Below are positions 28,670-37,230 of a stretch of DNA of 64,000 nt, one piece after another. This stretch comes from Ferruginibacter sp. GTDB taxonomy: Bacteria > Bacteroidota > Bacteroidia > Chitinophagales > Chitinophagaceae. A program made the position numbers and the translations under genes. Location of the stretch: contig JAOQAK010000047.1 of the NCBI GenBank assembly GCA_025963635.1, forward strand, positions 1-64,000. The letters are read 5' to 3'. Position 1 is the stretch's first letter; each line of letters begins with the position of its first letter. The notes under the pieces were generated by a model, which was not told the DNA's origin, ran no database searches, and saw nothing but the letters and a program-made list of their open reading frames with translations.

Positions 28670-30625
28670 ATGGAACCTTTAGAAAATAGTATTTCGATTC
28701 TCATCATCGAGGATAACCCGGGCGACCAGGTTTTGCTGGAAGCTCACCTGGAAAATACTCATTTATCCATTGCCAAAATTACGATGGCATCTACCATTGC
28801 AGAAGGCATTCGTTACCTGCAACAGGATTCCTTTTCGTTGATATTTCTCGACTTTTTTCTTCCGGACAGCAATGGCCTTGAATCCTATACCGAACTCACT
28901 AAAATAAATTCAAAAATACCCGTAATCCTTTTATCAGGATTATCAGATACAGCCCTCTCCCTGAAGGCAATTTCACTTGGTGCCCAGGATTTTTTATTAA
29001 AAGGATCTTATGACTCGCAATCGCTTGAAAAGTCTGTTTGGTACAGCATCGAAAGAAAAAAGAACATTGAATTATTAAAGGAAAATAATGAGCGGTACGA
29101 TATCATCTCCAAGGCCACCAATGATATTATCTGGGACTGGGATCTGCTTACCCACAAAGTAAAATGGATTGGGCAAGGATTAAAAAATTATTTGCCCCTT
29201 GATCAATCACTTGAAAATATACCGGGAAATTTTTGGGTGAGAGGTTTGCATGCGGATGAACGGAAGAAAGTTGTCGGCGGCCTTCATAAAGTGATTGAGG
29301 AATGTGCAAATTCCTGCGAAAGTGATTACCGGTTTTTAAAAAACGATGGCACCTATGCGCATATCAACTCGAGGGGTTATATTTTAAAAGACGAGGACCA
29401 AAAACCCATTCGAATGATTGGTTCTCTCCAGGATATCACTGACAGAAAAAATGCAGAATTAGAAACGCAGAAAGCCAGGCGGGAAGCAGAAGAAGCAACA
29501 AAAACACAGGAGCAGTTTCTTGCCAATATGAGCCATGAGATCAGAACTCCGATGAACGGCGTAATTGGAATGACGCAGTTACTCAGTTCAACTGCATTGA
29601 GTGCCGATCAAAAAGAATATGTGGCTACCATACAGGAGTCGGCTGCGAACCTAATGGTAATTATAAACGATATACTCGACCTTACTAAAATTGTTGCGGG
29701 CAAAATTAGCCTGATAAAAGCAGACTATATATTCAGTGATATTGTAAATAACAGCATAAAGATTAACCAATATAGAGCCGATGAAAAAGGCATTGTATTA
29801 AAGAGCCATATTGATAAAAATATACACCCTTTTTTATGCGGGGACGCTGTAAGGCTCAACCAGATTTTGGTGAACCTTGTGGGGAATGCAATTAAATTTA
29901 CAGAGCAGGGCGAGGTTTGCGTAAATGTGCATTTGTTGGAAGAAAATGAGCAGTCCGTGACCCTGGAATTTGTGGTGACTGATACGGGGATTGGTATTGC
30001 ACAAGATAAGGTGGAATTCGTGTTTGAAAGATTTATACAAATTTCGGGAGCCAGCACCCGAAAATACGGAGGAACTGGTCTGGGCCTCACTATTACGAGG
30101 CAGTTGATTGAATTACAGGGAGGAACGATTCATGTTAAAAGCGAACAGGACAAGGGCAGTGTTTTCACTTTTTACCTGACTATACAAAAAGGAAAATCAC
30201 CTGTTCTTTATGAAAATAAGCCTGCTCCCGCCCAATTTGCGAATACCCTGGAGGGCGTACAAATATTATTGGTGGAAGATAATATTATCAACCAGAAAGT
30301 TGCCTCGAAATGTTTGTCAACACGTGGCGCCCTGCTGGATGTTGCTAATCATGGAAAGGAAGCCATTGAGTGGTTAAAAAAGAAGAAATATGATATTATA
30401 TTGATGGATCTTCAAATGCCCGAAATGGATGGCTATGAAGCTACGAGGATCATCAGAACTGAAATGACTGAAGCCATCAGCATAACGCCCATCATCGCCA
30501 TGACTGCTTCAGCACTGATAGCCGACCGGGAAAAATGTTTACAGGCAGGCATGAATGATTATATCGCCAAACCTTTTTTTGCGCAGGAATTAAATGAAAA
30601 AATATTAATGCAGCTGGAAAAATAA
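28670..30625 (+). CDS. Hybrid two-component protein REC-PAS-HisKA-HATPase-REC
   Basis: The 651-residue soluble protein has five modules. An N-terminal receiver has phospho-Asp61 in F-L-D-F-F-L-P-D. A PAS_3 domain (about 145-265) has the R-Y-D-I-I-S-K-A-T-N-D-I-I-W-D-W opening. HisKA has His289 in N-M-S-H-E-I-R-T-P-M-N-G. HATPase_c has N-A-I-K-F-T, D-T-G-I-G-I and G-T-G-L-G-L. A C-terminal receiver has phospho-Asp580 in L-M-D-L-Q-M-P-E-M-D-G. There are no membrane helices, so the input is probably the N-terminal receiver, phosphorylated by another kinase, plus the PAS ligand. The output needs a phosphotransfer partner not found here. It is divergent from the CHASE kinase, which is a reasonable candidate partner by position only. 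Confidence 0.93.
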   Translation: MEPLENSISILIIEDNPGDQVLLEAHLENTHLSIAKITMASTIAEGIRYLQQDSFSLIFLDFFLPDSNGLESYTELTKINSKIPVILLSGLSDTALSLKAISLGAQDFLLKGSYDSQSLEKSVWYSIERKKNIELLKENNERYDIISKATNDIIWDWDLLTHKVKWIGQGLKNYLPLDQSLENIPGNFWVRGLHADERKKVVGGLHKVIEECANSCESDYRFLKNDGTYAHINSRGYILKDEDQKPIRMIGSLQDITDRKNAELETQKARREAEEATKTQEQFLANMSHEIRTPMNGVIGMTQLLSSTALSADQKEYVATIQESAANLMVIINDILDLTKIVAGKISLIKADYIFSDIVNNSIKINQYRADEKGIVLKSHIDKNIHPFLCGDAVRLNQILVNLVGNAIKFTEQGEVCVNVHLLEENEQSVTLEFVVTDTGIGIAQDKVEFVFERFIQISGASTRKYGGTGLGLTITRQLIELQGGTIHVKSEQDKGSVFTFYLTIQKGKSPVLYENKPAPAQFANTLEGVQILLVEDNIINQKVASKCLSTRGALLDVANHGKEAIEWLKKKKYDIILMDLQMPEMDGYEATRIIRTEMTEAISITPIIAMTASALIADREKCLQAGMNDYIAKPFFAQELNEKILMQLEK

Positions 30626-30672
30626 AACAGTTGAACGCCCCAATTCTGCTGACTTTCATTGAACAATTCAAA

Positions 30673-32043
30673 TTAATTAATTCCACGGATATGATATGCC
30701 TTGGGCTGCACAAATGCCCTGATTCCCTGGTAAGATAAAGTACTTCCAAGCCCTGAGTGTTTTCTGCCCGACCAGGGTAACGTGGCACTTACCCGATCGC
30801 AACAATTCCAGTACACCGATCCGCAATCCATTTTTTGCATCACTTTTTCGGCACGCTCAAAACTGTTGGAATATACTGCTGCCGTAAGCCCGTACTGCGT
30901 GTCTTTCATGAGTTCTCTTGCTTCGGCATCATCCTTTACCTTTTGGATACCCACCACTGGTCCAAAGGATTCTTCTGTCATCAGTTTCATCGAATGGTTG
31001 ACATTTACAAGAACGCCTGGCTCGAAATAGTAGCCTTTACGAGGCAACGCTTTTCCCCCGCATAGGACGATGGCACCCTTGTTCACTGCATCTTCCACCT
31101 GTTCCAATAAAAAGGCTTGCTGTTCTTTTCTACTCAGCGGGCCAATGCCGGTTGTTTCATCCAGCGGGTCGCCTATGATCAATTTGCTACATTGGTTTGT
31201 ATAAGCAGCCACAAATGCATCATATACTTTTTCATGCACATAAATTCTTTCCACCGCACAGCAGCTTTGACCATTGTTGTACACCACGCCCTCAAGTGCA
31301 TCGGCGGCGGTTTTTTCAATGTCCACTACATCTTCCATAACATACAGAGGATCTTTACCGCCAAGTTCCAACTGGCAAGGCACCATTTTTTGGGCAACTC
31401 TTTCGGCAATATATTTTCCTGTTTTATAACTGCCTGTAAAGAAATAGCCATCGAGCGGTAATTCCAGCAGCATCTCCCCCACTACCCTCCCGCCAGTCAC
31501 CGTTTGAAAACAATTTTCGGGAACTCCCGATGAGTGCAAAAGGTTTTGTATGTGCAGGCCTGTGAGCGTTGTATATTCGGAAGGTTTATACATCACCGCA
31601 TTGCCCGCGATCAGCGCCGGGATAAAAACGTTTACGCCCACCAGGTAAGGATAGTTCCATGCAGAAATATTAGCGATTACTCCCAGTGGCTCGAATACAA
31701 TTTTTTCTTTGGTAGTCCCGTCCGTGGTGATCCATTCTTCTTGCAGGTATTTTTGCGAATGTTCTATAAAATATTTAATCCGTGTGCGTGCGCCATTTAG
31801 CTCGTTGAAGGATTGCTGCAACGGCTTTCCCATCTCACTCGTAAGTGTATGGGCAAGTTCATTTTTGTGTTCTTCGAGCAAATGATAAAACCGCTGGATA
31901 ACAGCAATGCGGTGTGCTGTTTCAACTGTCGCCCATTCCCGCTGCCCCTTTGAAAGCATTTCAAATTTGCGGCGGATGGTTTCCGTATTGTCTTCCTCTA
32001 TTTCAGTAATTGTTTCCTCTGTTGCTGGATTAATAATTTTCAT
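30673..32043 (-). CDS. NAD(P)-dependent aldehyde dehydrogenase, likely gamma-glutamylaldehyde oxidising
   Basis: This aldehyde dehydrogenase superfamily member carries the full catalytic set. W-N-Y-P is the substrate channel, E-L-G-G-K-D-P holds the general base Glu and G-Q-S-C-C-A holds the nucleophile Cys; E-S-F-G-P-V is also present. I start it at the ATG at 32043 (M-K-I-I-N-P-A-T-E-E). The frame upstream offers only a TTG at 32085 that would overlap the previous gene. It is the last gene of a five-gene operon, 26 bp after the C26 amidase. In the proposed glutamylated-ethanolamine pathway it would oxidise gamma-glutamyl-aminoacetaldehyde to gamma-glutamylglycine. That substrate is inferred from neighbours; the sequence alone says only aldehyde oxidation. 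Confidence 0.9.
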   Translation of the reverse strand: MKIINPATEETITEIEEDNTETIRRKFEMLSKGQREWATVETAHRIAVIQRFYHLLEEHKNELAHTLTSEMGKPLQQSFNELNGARTRIKYFIEHSQKYLQEEWITTDGTTKEKIVFEPLGVIANISAWNYPYLVGVNVFIPALIAGNAVMYKPSEYTTLTGLHIQNLLHSSGVPENCFQTVTGGRVVGEMLLELPLDGYFFTGSYKTGKYIAERVAQKMVPCQLELGGKDPLYVMEDVVDIEKTAADALEGVVYNNGQSCCAVERIYVHEKVYDAFVAAYTNQCSKLIIGDPLDETTGIGPLSRKEQQAFLLEQVEDAVNKGAIVLCGGKALPRKGYYFEPGVLVNVNHSMKLMTEESFGPVVGIQKVKDDAEARELMKDTQYGLTAAVYSNSFERAEKVMQKMDCGSVYWNCCDRVSATLPWSGRKHSGLGSTLSYQGIRAFVQPKAYHIRGIN

Positions 32044-32068
32044 GATACCGTTTATATTTAGATCGATG

Positions 32069-32797
32069 CTATTTGTTATTTTCAATGTGTTGTTTAATTT
32101 CCCTGATAAATCTATCGCGGATGTTTTTTGTTACCGGCGAATCTCCGAGGTTTAATTTAAACATTCGTTCAGGATGCCATTGCACACCGAGGAAAAAAGG
32201 TTTGTTCTGCGGATCGGCCCATTCAACTCCTTCTATAATTCCGTCATCTGATATACAGTTGGTTGTTAATCCATCGGCCAATATTTCAATGCATTGATGA
32301 TGAGCGCTGTTTACCACTGAGCGCTCAATACCCGTAATTGCTTTCATTAAAGTACCCGGCAGAATATTCACTCCATGTGCCTTGTCGTTGTGCTCATACC
32401 GGTGAATGACATTTCCTTCGGGACCAATATCCTGCGTTAAAGTTCCACCCAAAACACAATTTGCGAGCTGCATGCCGCGGCACACGCCGAGTACAGGAAG
32501 ATGATTTTCCTGGCTTAACCTAAAGATGGCAACTTCAAAAGCGTCCCTCTTTTCATTAAAACGATCCGGCGCATTTGGATACCGGGTGATATTGCAGTGA
32601 TAATATTTCGGATGCATATCGATACCTCCCGACAAAACAATCCCATCGAGGTTGGCGATGCTGTCGAGGTTAGTAGCGAGGGGAGACAAGGTTACAATAT
32701 CAATCGGTTCGTTCCCCTTCAGCCAGCGGAGATAATTGCTATGTTTTTCATCCGTTCCGGTGAAGGTTATCCCTATTTTAATTTTTCTTGCGATCAT
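32069..32797 (-). CDS. Class I glutamine amidotransferase-like gamma-glutamyl hydrolase (peptidase C26, PuuD-like)
   Basis: The 242-residue protein is of the C26/PuuD type, which hydrolyses gamma-glutamyl amide bonds. The catalytic triad is visible: Cys in G-V-C-R-G-M-Q, His and Glu in Q-W-H-P-E. L-S-G-G-I-D near residue 55 is also typical. The start codon overlaps the stop of the alcohol dehydrogenase gene as TAATG, so the two are translationally coupled. PuuD itself cleaves gamma-glutamyl-GABA. Here the neighbours (alcohol dehydrogenase rather than an amine oxidase) suggest gamma-glutamylglycine as substrate, releasing glutamate for reuse by the ligase. It acts in the cytoplasm. Confidence 0.88.
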   Translation of the reverse strand: MIARKIKIGITFTGTDEKHSNYLRWLKGNEPIDIVTLSPLATNLDSIANLDGIVLSGGIDMHPKYYHCNITRYPNAPDRFNEKRDAFEVAIFRLSQENHLPVLGVCRGMQLANCVLGGTLTQDIGPEGNVIHRYEHNDKAHGVNILPGTLMKAITGIERSVVNSAHHQCIEILADGLTTNCISDDGIIEGVEWADPQNKPFFLGVQWHPERMFKLNLGDSPVTKNIRDRFIREIKQHIENNK

Positions 32798-33948
32798 TAT
32801 AAGGCTTCTGTATATAATTGTTTAAAATCTTCCAGGGATACCCGCTTTGGATTGTTTGGATGGCAAAAATCGGCGAGGGCCAGCCCTGCTAAAGTATCAA
32901 TATGTTCTTCAAGTACACCTATATCGCGAAGCTTAACCGGCAAACCGATTTCCTGGTTCAATGCAAACAACCGGTCTATAACAGCTTCACCGGTGGTAGT
33001 TTCCAATTGCATCGCCTGGGCGATTTTTTTAAATTCAACATCCATTCCCGGGGCATTAAACCGCATACCATAAGGCAGGTTTACAGCATTTGCCAGGCCG
33101 TGGTGTGTATCTAATAAGGACGATAAAGGATGGGCAAGAGAATGCACCACACCCAGTCCTTTTTGAAAGGCTACCGCTCCCATCAGCGAAGCAATCATCA
33201 TCCTGCTTCTCGATTCAAGATCTGGCTTATTCACCGCGGACACAATGGATCCACTGATCAACGAGATGCCTTCCAGACCAATTCCCGCGGCGAGCGGGTG
33301 AAAGTTCTTCGAGATATAAGCTTCCATATTGTGTGTAAGTGCATCCATCCCGGTGGCGGCGGTTATAAATGCAGGCAAATCCATCGTTAACAACGGATCG
33401 GCAAAAACAATTTTCGCCATCAGTTTGGGAGAAAATAAAATCCTTTTCCGATGGGTGTCATCTTCCGAAATAATCGCACTTCTGCCAACCTCACTGCCTG
33501 TTCCGCTGGTAGTTGGAACTGTAATAAAGTAAGGAACGGCTTCCGTTACATATTGATCGCCGCCAATCAGGTCGTCATAATCAAACAAATCCCGATGGTG
33601 ATGAACCCGCAGTGCGATTGCCCGGGCCACATCCATTGCAGCGCCTCCGCCAATACCAATAATGCAATCCCGGTGGGTTTTATGGTATGCATCTCCACCT
33701 TTCAATACATCACTCTCCACAGGGTTTTTATGAATGTCTGAAAATACCTCTACGGCGATGGCCTTTGCTGCAAGGCTTCTCTTAATCTCTAAAAAAAAGT
33801 CTAACCCGGCAACCATTGGATCGGTAACCAGCAAGGGCCTGCTCAGGCCATTGCTCAATAAATGGCCGGGTAATTCCCGGACAGCTCCGGCGCCAAATCG
33901 GATGATAGTGGGAAAATTAAATTGTCGTATAATGGTGAAATCAGTCAT
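32797..33948 (-). CDS. Iron-containing alcohol dehydrogenase
   Basis: The 383-residue group III (Fe-type) alcohol dehydrogenase shows the NAD-binding G-I-G-G-G-A-A-M-D and T-T-S-G-T-G-S-E-V motifs. The metal ligands are visible: Asp and His in G-M-D-A-L-T-H-N, and the later His residues in H-S-L-A-H-P-L-S and D-T-H-H-G-L-A. It would oxidise a primary alcohol to an aldehyde. Among these operon neighbours the natural substrate is gamma-glutamyl-ethanolamide, giving the aldehyde handled by the last gene. This enzyme is what sets the cluster apart from a putrescine (Puu) pathway, which uses an amine oxidase at this point. A 162-bp gap with repeats separates it from the ligase gene upstream. Confidence 0.92.
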   Translation of the reverse strand: MTDFTIIRQFNFPTIIRFGAGAVRELPGHLLSNGLSRPLLVTDPMVAGLDFFLEIKRSLAAKAIAVEVFSDIHKNPVESDVLKGGDAYHKTHRDCIIGIGGGAAMDVARAIALRVHHHRDLFDYDDLIGGDQYVTEAVPYFITVPTTSGTGSEVGRSAIISEDDTHRKRILFSPKLMAKIVFADPLLTMDLPAFITAATGMDALTHNMEAYISKNFHPLAAGIGLEGISLISGSIVSAVNKPDLESRSRMMIASLMGAVAFQKGLGVVHSLAHPLSSLLDTHHGLANAVNLPYGMRFNAPGMDVEFKKIAQAMQLETTTGEAVIDRLFALNQEIGLPVKLRDIGVLEEHIDTLAGLALADFCHPNNPKRVSLEDFKQLYTEAL

Positions 33949-33964
33949 ATTGTTTTTGAATATT

Positions 33965-34023
33965 GATGGTTAAAGGTTGATGGTTGAAGGTTCCCAGCCC
34001 CGGTTCGTGTCTTCACGAACCGG
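33965..34023. repeat. Heptamer repeat plus 10-bp hairpin inside the operon
   Basis: Four 7-bp units (gatggtt, aaaggtt, gatggtt, gaaggtt; 33965-33992) are followed by the perfect inverted repeat ccggttcgtg-tctt-cacgaaccgg (34000-34023). A tttgcgtctttgcgtg segment follows near 34057-34073. These lie between the ligase and alcohol-dehydrogenase genes. Similar short words recur in many Bacteroidota intergenic regions, so insertion of dispersed repeats into the operon is likely. Confidence 0.75.
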
Positions 34024-34110
34024 AACAAGAGCAACTGTGGATGACCTTTCTTTGCTCCTTTGCGTCTTTGCGTGAAAAGATATTTAAATGAAAACATTTG
34101 CTTGAAACTT

Positions 34111-35475
34111 CTAAATAATCTCTAAATACCTTTTCAGCTCCCAATCGGTCACAACCTTTGAAAATTGCCTCCACTCCCATTCTCTTGTTGCCGTGAAATG
34201 ATCAACGAATGGAGCGCCAAACAATTCTGTGGCAATGGGTGATGTTCTCATCGATTGGGTCGCTTCCCATAAATTTTTTGGCAGGCTGCCATTCTTTTTA
34301 TCATCATACCCGTTTCCGGTGGTTGCCGGTGTTTTAAGTTTCAATTTATTTTTTATACCATATAAACCCGATGCCAGGCAGGCAGCCATCGCCAGGTAAG
34401 GGTTGCTGTCTGAACCTACTACCCTTGTTTCCAGCCTGGTAGATTCTGCGCTGCCAGGTAAGGCACGGAGCGCAACAGTCCGGTTGTCTACACCCCATGT
34501 CAATGTAGTAGGCGCCCATGCTCCTTCCACCAGTCGTTTGTAACTATTTACGGTAGGCGCATACATCGGCAATATAAAGGGCATACAGACCAGTTGTCCT
34601 GCTATATAACTTTCCATTAATGTACTGATGCCTCCTGCTCTTTTTTTATCGTAAAACAGGTTTTGATTTTTTGCCGACCAAAGACTTTGGTGAACATGAC
34701 CGCTGCAGCCGGGTAAACTTTCATTTACCTTGGCCATAAAAGTGGCGATGATGCCGTGGTTATGAGCAATCTGCTTTACGGATGATTTAAACAGCACTGC
34801 CCTATCGGCGGCCTGCAGGATATCAGAATAAGTTATAGCAGCTTCGTATACACCCGGACCAGTTTCCGTGTGCAACCCTTCCAACGGAACACCAAATTTT
34901 TTAAGCAGATCGAACAGGTCGTTAAAATATTCATTCTTTTGCGCTGCACGTTGTAACGAATAGCCAAACATTCCATTGGTGATGGGTTTGATATTGCTGA
35001 ATTTTTGTGAGTACAGTTCTTCAGTATTGTCGGTGAGATTGAACCATTCAAATTCCTGTGAAAAAGAAGCCGTGAACCCTTCTTCGGAAGCCTGCCGGAT
35101 TATTTTTTTCAGTAAACTGCGGGGACAGATTGGCAACCCGTTTTTTTCATTATCGCAGAAGTCGGCTAAAAAGAAGGGCGTATCATTGTCCCACGGAATT
35201 TGGCGAAAGGTATTGAGGTCAATCACTGCGGTAGCATCGGGGTAGCCAGTATGCCAACCCGTATAATTGCTATTGTCGTAAGCGGCATCATTCGCATCCC
35301 ATCCAAACACCACATTACAAAATCCAAAGCCCTTCTCAACGATGGAGACAAATTTTTCATAGCTGATCATCTTACCCCGAAGAACGCCATCGATATCTGT
35401 TACAGCGAGCTTCACTTTTTCTGTATTCTGCTCCGCTAATTGCTGCAATATTTTATCGGGTAATGATGGTTGCAT
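34111..35475 (-). CDS. Glutamine synthetase-like gamma-glutamyl-amine ligase
   Basis: The 454-residue member of the GS-II/PuuA-GlnA4-type ligase family shows the beta-grasp start (V-K-L-A-V-T-D-I-D-G-V-L-R-G-K). It also has the glutamate-binding E-T-G-P-G-V-Y-E, G-C-S-G-H-V-H-Q-S-L, the A-P-T-V-N-S-Y-K-R-L ATP/Glu loop and R-L-E-T-R. The V-D-I-D-G opening and N-S-Y-K-R-L rather than N-S-Y-R-R-L fit amine-glutamylating members better than ammonia-assimilating GlnA. It would join glutamate to an amine using ATP, trapping it in the cytoplasm. Its start overlaps the permease gene by 23 bp. With an ethanolamine-type permease next to it, gamma-glutamyl-ethanolamide synthetase is the best guess; putrescine or other amines remain possible. 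Confidence 0.87.
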   Translation of the reverse strand: MQPSLPDKILQQLAEQNTEKVKLAVTDIDGVLRGKMISYEKFVSIVEKGFGFCNVVFGWDANDAAYDNSNYTGWHTGYPDATAVIDLNTFRQIPWDNDTPFFLADFCDNEKNGLPICPRSLLKKIIRQASEEGFTASFSQEFEWFNLTDNTEELYSQKFSNIKPITNGMFGYSLQRAAQKNEYFNDLFDLLKKFGVPLEGLHTETGPGVYEAAITYSDILQAADRAVLFKSSVKQIAHNHGIIATFMAKVNESLPGCSGHVHQSLWSAKNQNLFYDKKRAGGISTLMESYIAGQLVCMPFILPMYAPTVNSYKRLVEGAWAPTTLTWGVDNRTVALRALPGSAESTRLETRVVGSDSNPYLAMAACLASGLYGIKNKLKLKTPATTGNGYDDKKNGSLPKNLWEATQSMRTSPIATELFGAPFVDHFTATREWEWRQFSKVVTDWELKRYLEII

Positions 35476-36814
35476 TTCTTTTTCTTTTTACAATGATATA
35501 AAACCAAATATAAGCAAGTGCCAGAATAGCAAAGAAAATGAGCGCCAGTTTAACATTGAGCGTAATCATGGCAATCATTGAAACCACGGCGATCATCAAT
35601 GCGGTGATGGGGAAATACGGGTACATGGGCACACGAAATGGCCTTGGCAGTTCAGGTGCATTTTTTCTTAAAACCAATACCGAGATCATGGCAAATATAT
35701 AAAGCATGATTGCACCAAAACATGCAATGGTGATGATATCGCCTGTTTTACCGGTAAACAATGCTATGATGCCAATCAGCATATTAAGCAGCAATGCATT
35801 GGCCGGAGTTTTAAATTTTGGATGAATGATTCCGAAGATCTTTGGAATACATCCTGTTTTGCCAAACTCATAAGAAGCACGACTTGCAGCAAGTATCAAT
35901 CCATGGAACGAAGCCACCAGCCCCATTAATCCAATCGTTATTAATAGATGATAAAGCCATCCGCTATTGCCTGTGATTTGCGATAGCGCCAGGGGAAGTG
36001 GCGAGTCGGAAGCATCCGCACCGGGCGATGGATAAACAATTTTTTCCCAGCCACCCACTCCCACAGATGCAGCAAATACCAACGCACATAAAATGATCAA
36101 CGTGATCAATGCAGAACCAAATCCCTTCAGCACATTCTTCTGCGGATGTACGGTTTCTTCCGCTACATTGGCTACGCCTTCCAGGCCAAGAAAAAACCAG
36201 ATGGCAAAGGGTGTGGCTGCCCATACTCCCCTCCATCCATAAGGAAATGCATTTTGTGCAAGATTGCTCCAATGGAAATGCGGTAATACTATTCCGCTGA
36301 ATAACAGCAACTCAAACACGGCAAAGCCCGTGATGATCAATTCGAAGGTCGCAGCCGCTTTTACCCCATAAATATTCAGAGTGGTAAAAAGGATATAAGC
36401 CGTTATGGCAATGGTTATTACCGGAATTTGCGGAAAAAAAATATGAAAGTAAGCCCCGATCGCCGCGGCAATGGCCGGCGGTGCAAATACGAATTCAATG
36501 ATCTGTGACATGCCTGCTATGAAACCGATATCTTCTCCCATAGCGGTGGTGGCATAATCAAAAACACCACCGGCTTTTGGAATGGCACAAGCCAATTCTG
36601 TGTAAGAAAATGTAAAAGTGATATAAAGTATGATGATAAAGAAGGTGGCTATTGCGAGTCCGAGCGTGCCGCCCGCCGGTAGACCGAGGTTCCACCCAAA
36701 ATACATCCCTGATATTACATACCCAACACCTAATCCCCACAGCATTAAAGGACCAAGGGTTCTTTTCAGTTGAGAAGCTGAAGCAGGCTTTGGGGAAGCA
36801 TTTTGATCGGCCAT
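35453..36814 (-). CDS. APC family amino acid/amine permease, ethanolamine-permease type
   Basis: The 453-residue membrane transporter has about twelve helices. The first helices read L-W-G-L-G-V-G-Y-V-I-S-G-M-Y-F-G-W-N and F-S-Y-T-E-L-A-C-A-I-P-K-A-G-G-V, which I recognise from the ethanolamine permease branch (Eat) of the APC superfamily. A later segment, F-F-L-G-L-E-G-V-A-N-V-A-E-E, is also typical of amine/amino-acid exchangers. It is the first gene of the operon and overlaps the ligase gene by 23 bp, so uptake and glutamylation are tightly linked. Substrate identity by sequence alone is moderate; the alcohol dehydrogenase downstream supports an amino-alcohol. Confidence 0.88.
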   Translation of the reverse strand: MADQNASPKPASASQLKRTLGPLMLWGLGVGYVISGMYFGWNLGLPAGGTLGLAIATFFIIILYITFTFSYTELACAIPKAGGVFDYATTAMGEDIGFIAGMSQIIEFVFAPPAIAAAIGAYFHIFFPQIPVITIAITAYILFTTLNIYGVKAAATFELIITGFAVFELLLFSGIVLPHFHWSNLAQNAFPYGWRGVWAATPFAIWFFLGLEGVANVAEETVHPQKNVLKGFGSALITLIILCALVFAASVGVGGWEKIVYPSPGADASDSPLPLALSQITGNSGWLYHLLITIGLMGLVASFHGLILAASRASYEFGKTGCIPKIFGIIHPKFKTPANALLLNMLIGIIALFTGKTGDIITIACFGAIMLYIFAMISVLVLRKNAPELPRPFRVPMYPYFPITALMIAVVSMIAMITLNVKLALIFFAILALAYIWFYIIVKRKRNATIITR

Positions 36815-36981
36815 AGTTTGGTATTGGGATTAAAGATAATGATCAATAAGATACTATCTCAATGACAGTTCTCAATTAAAAGTTTTAAAAGGAATACAAG
36901 GCAGCTGGAAAGCTTGTTGTTATATTTTCTGTTTTATTTCAAAGCTTTAGGATTGGCTAACTGCAATTTTAAATTTGAAAC

Positions 36982-37173
36982 TCAATATCGCCGCCCCATT
37001 TTAACTCCTATTACAATACCGGTTATCATGGAGGCAATAACGGTGATGCCGACCACAAAAGGTATAAAAGTATCCAGGTGCCTTCCCATCATCCATTTCA
37101 TTTCAAGCATGCCGAGCAGCAGTCCGAGCATTATACCAATAAGAAAGCCGGCAATACCGTATTGAATTTTCAT
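36982..37173 (-). CDS. Small two-helix membrane protein of unknown function
   Basis: This is a 63-residue frame from an ATG at 37173. It has two hydrophobic segments (I-A-G-F-L-I-G-I-M-L-G-L-L-L-G-M-L and I-P-F-V-V-G-I-T-V-I-A-S-M-I-T) separated by a short charged loop, and a basic C-terminus (M-G-R-R-Y). It resembles many small inner-membrane proteins of this phylum, but I cannot name a family. It sits between the permease and the divergent glucokinase gene with no obvious partner. The opposite-strand frame is less protein-like. Confidence 0.55.
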   Translation of the reverse strand: MKIQYGIAGFLIGIMLGLLLGMLEMKWMMGRHLDTFIPFVVGITVIASMITGIVIGVKMGRRY

Positions 37174-37230
37174 ATTTCAAGATAATAAATAAAGAAAGAA
37201 ATTTGATTTTGTTCTAACTTTCCCCCCATT

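Noticed and set aside
30673..36814. Cluster considered as a putrescine Puu pathway
   Set aside because: No gamma-glutamylputrescine oxidase (PuuB) is present; an iron alcohol dehydrogenase occupies that step and the permease resembles ethanolamine carriers.
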